A DNA stretch of 56,741 bases from SAR324 cluster bacterium SAR324-CTD7B. GTDB taxonomy: Bacteria > SAR324 > NAC60-12. Where the stretch lies: positions 1 through 56,741 of the forward strand of contig LSNO01000039.1 in NCBI GenBank assembly GCA_002082305.1. Reading direction: 5' to 3'. Below the pieces are notes generated by a model, which was not told the origin of the DNA, ran no database searches, and was given only the letters and a program-made list of their open reading frames with translations. Within the stretch, counting starts at the first letter, position 1; the number at the start of each line of letters is the position of its first letter. Shown here one piece after another: positions 55,581-56,741 of this stretch. The translations under genes were made by a program, and so were the position numbers.

Positions 55581-56453
55581 TCACTCTTTTGAGTTTTGAC
55601 TAAATCGGCCGATAGCCTGTCCAAAATTAACTGATTGACCTAACTGTAACTCATTTAACTCAATCTGCCCTGGAGGGAAAAGGCAAATAACCGTGGAGCC
55701 CAGTTCAAACAGTCCCACTTCTTCGCCCCGCTCCAACTCAAACGGAGTTTCGAGCACAATTTGTTTAGCTTTAGCACTGTGTAGATTCGATATTTGGTCA
55801 TGGTAGCTAACACGAATACGTCCCACTACAGTTGCACCAACTTTCACGAGGGCGCATTCTCCTTTAGCAGTTTGGAAATAAGTTGTTAATCTCTCATTCC
55901 TGGCAAAAAGGTTTGGAACATGATACACCCCCAGTGGGCCGACTGTCCATAAATCACCGGTAATGTATGAAAATTCACTCACTTCCCCTCCTACCATGCT
56001 GTGAATACGGTGGTAGTTCTGTGGAGCTAAATAAATGGTTATGAATTTCCCACCATCATATTTTCGGGTTCGCTCCGAATCCTCCAACAAGTCTGCTAAT
56101 CGATAATCCAGGCCTTTTGCTTGTATCAAGAGTCCATTGCTGATGTTACCAAATTCACCGACAAATCCATCCACGGGACTGAGGATAGCATTTTGATCCG
56201 GATCAAGCGGACGTGCATCCGGAAGAAGTTCCCTTGTGAAAAATTCGTTAAACGTATGGAAATCTGAAACCTGAAGTTTTGCTTCTGTCAGATCAACACC
56301 AAATATCCGGGAAAACAGCTGGATTAACGGAGTCAGCAAAAGACTGGGCATTCGTACATTTGCCAGGAAACCGCAAAATCTGCTAAAAAGATTGCGGGGC
56401 AAAATCCACACAAAATAATATGCCGGTGGATACCCAAATCCTGGAAGCGACAT
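55581..56453 (-). CDS. psd: phosphatidylserine decarboxylase
   Basis: 290 residues. Makes phosphatidylethanolamine. The self-cleavage motif LGST (251-254) yields the pyruvoyl group on Ser253; D95 (SPVDG) and H148 (YHRIH) complete the triad. Start ATG overlaps the ftsH stop by one base (TAATG). Confidence 0.96.
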   Translation of the reverse strand: MSLPGFGYPPAYYFVWILPRNLFSRFCGFLANVRMPSLLLTPLIQLFSRIFGVDLTEAKLQVSDFHTFNEFFTRELLPDARPLDPDQNAILSPVDGFVGEFGNISNGLLIQAKGLDYRLADLLEDSERTRKYDGGKFITIYLAPQNYHRIHSMVGGEVSEFSYITGDLWTVGPLGVYHVPNLFARNERLTTYFQTAKGECALVKVGATVVGRIRVSYHDQISNLHSAKAKQIVLETPFELERGEEVGLFELGSTVICLFPPGQIELNELQLGQSVNFGQAIGRFSQNSKE

Positions 56454-56741
56454 TAACCTCCGACTGGTTCAACTTTAGATTTGTTTTGTCCAAGCAACTC
56501 CAAAATATATGAACCCTCGATGGTCTCCTCTTTCATCAAAACATCAACTATTTTGTGTAAAACATCAATATTATCACGAAGAAGTTTCTTGGCTTTTTCA
56601 TCATGAAATTTAATGGTTTTACGCATTTCCTTGTCTATTTCTGTAGCAGTTTTCTCACTATATTCACGGCCCACGCCGATACTACGTCCCAAAACGTTTA
56701 GCTGTTTGTCGCTCCCAAAAACAATCGGTCCAAACGATTTA
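56453..56741 (-). CDS. ftsH: FtsH protease, C-terminal fragment
   Basis: Cut by the right edge; the last ~95 residues are seen. The frame reads SFGPIVFGSDKQLNVLGRSI, then GREYSEKTATEIDKEMRKTI and helical ending LHKIVDVLMKEETIEGSYIL, the usual FtsH C-terminus after the Zn-peptidase domain. The HEXXH and AAA parts lie beyond the window. Confidence 0.88.
   Translation of the reverse strand, partial: KSFGPIVFGSDKQLNVLGRSIGVGREYSEKTATEIDKEMRKTIKFHDEKAKKLLRDNIDVLHKIVDVLMKEETIEGSYILELLGQNKSKVEPVGG

Noticed and set aside
1-56741. CRISPR arrays, insertion sequences, prophage or attachment sites
   Set aside because: No regularly spaced repeats, transposase, integrase or terminal inverted repeats were seen; the tRNA cluster at 52.7-53.2 kb has no integrase or duplicated tRNA end next to it.

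Overview
The window is chromosomal DNA from a Gram-negative bacterium of fairly low GC (about 40% by eye). Evidence for an outer membrane is LptC, phosphatidylserine decarboxylase, lipoprotein signal peptides, TonB-like domains and a DUF4105 periplasmic/barrel protein. Coding is dense and almost all genes are housekeeping. I see no insertion sequence, prophage or CRISPR array. The gene set and style (EpmA/EF-P, a PuuD-like membrane protein, DUF971, a selenocysteine-type SelD, S-box and TPP riboswitches, CIRCE) suggest a deltaproteobacterium-like or SAR324-like marine lineage. That placement is a guess from gene content, not a phylogeny.

Left part (1-13.6 kb): a GT4 glycosyltransferase and HAD hydrolase overlap an exported protein cut by the left edge. 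Then come ribH, a DUF971 gene, tmk and a thioredoxin-like protein. A cell-envelope block follows: a protein with two TonB-C-like domains, a beta-propeller (SBBP) lipoprotein, a DUF4105 protein, LptC, and three related small exported proteins of unknown function.

Middle (13.7-33.8 kb): GT2 glycosyltransferase, J-domain protein, a DEDDy exonuclease ending in a clamp-binding-like motif, pyrF, a D,D-carboxypeptidase, and a TPP-riboswitch-controlled thiBP pair without thiQ. Next are a PuuD-like membrane protein, a cytochrome c lipoprotein, aat, a SPOR protein, a CPBP protease, a DegT aminotransferase and fusA. The selD gene here has an in-frame TGA at the catalytic position followed by a SECIS-like hairpin. 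A broken FAH-family gene, greA and gluQ complete this part.

Right part (35-56.7 kb): efp and epmA lie together. A CIRCE/HrcA promoter sits in front of a 70-residue unknown protein rather than groESL. Then come TerB-like and HNH proteins, metA behind an S-box (SAM) riboswitch, a long GlnD-like protein, ruvB, a tandem CDP-alcohol phosphatidyltransferase and pyrB. The translation cluster reads leftward: tRNA-Thr, tRNA-Tyr, tRNA-Thr, rpmG, tRNA-Trp, secE, nusG, rplK, rplA, L10 leader, rplJ, rplL. It has no tuf, and rpoBC does not follow rplL. NusG carries an acidic repeat-containing N-terminal extension. A nitronate monooxygenase, fabI, psd and the 3' end of ftsH close the window.

The palindrome TCCGGA is strikingly frequent throughout (about ninety by hand count). 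The strongest biological signals are the selenocysteine SelD, the orphan CIRCE promoter, and the three-member family of small exported hairpin proteins.
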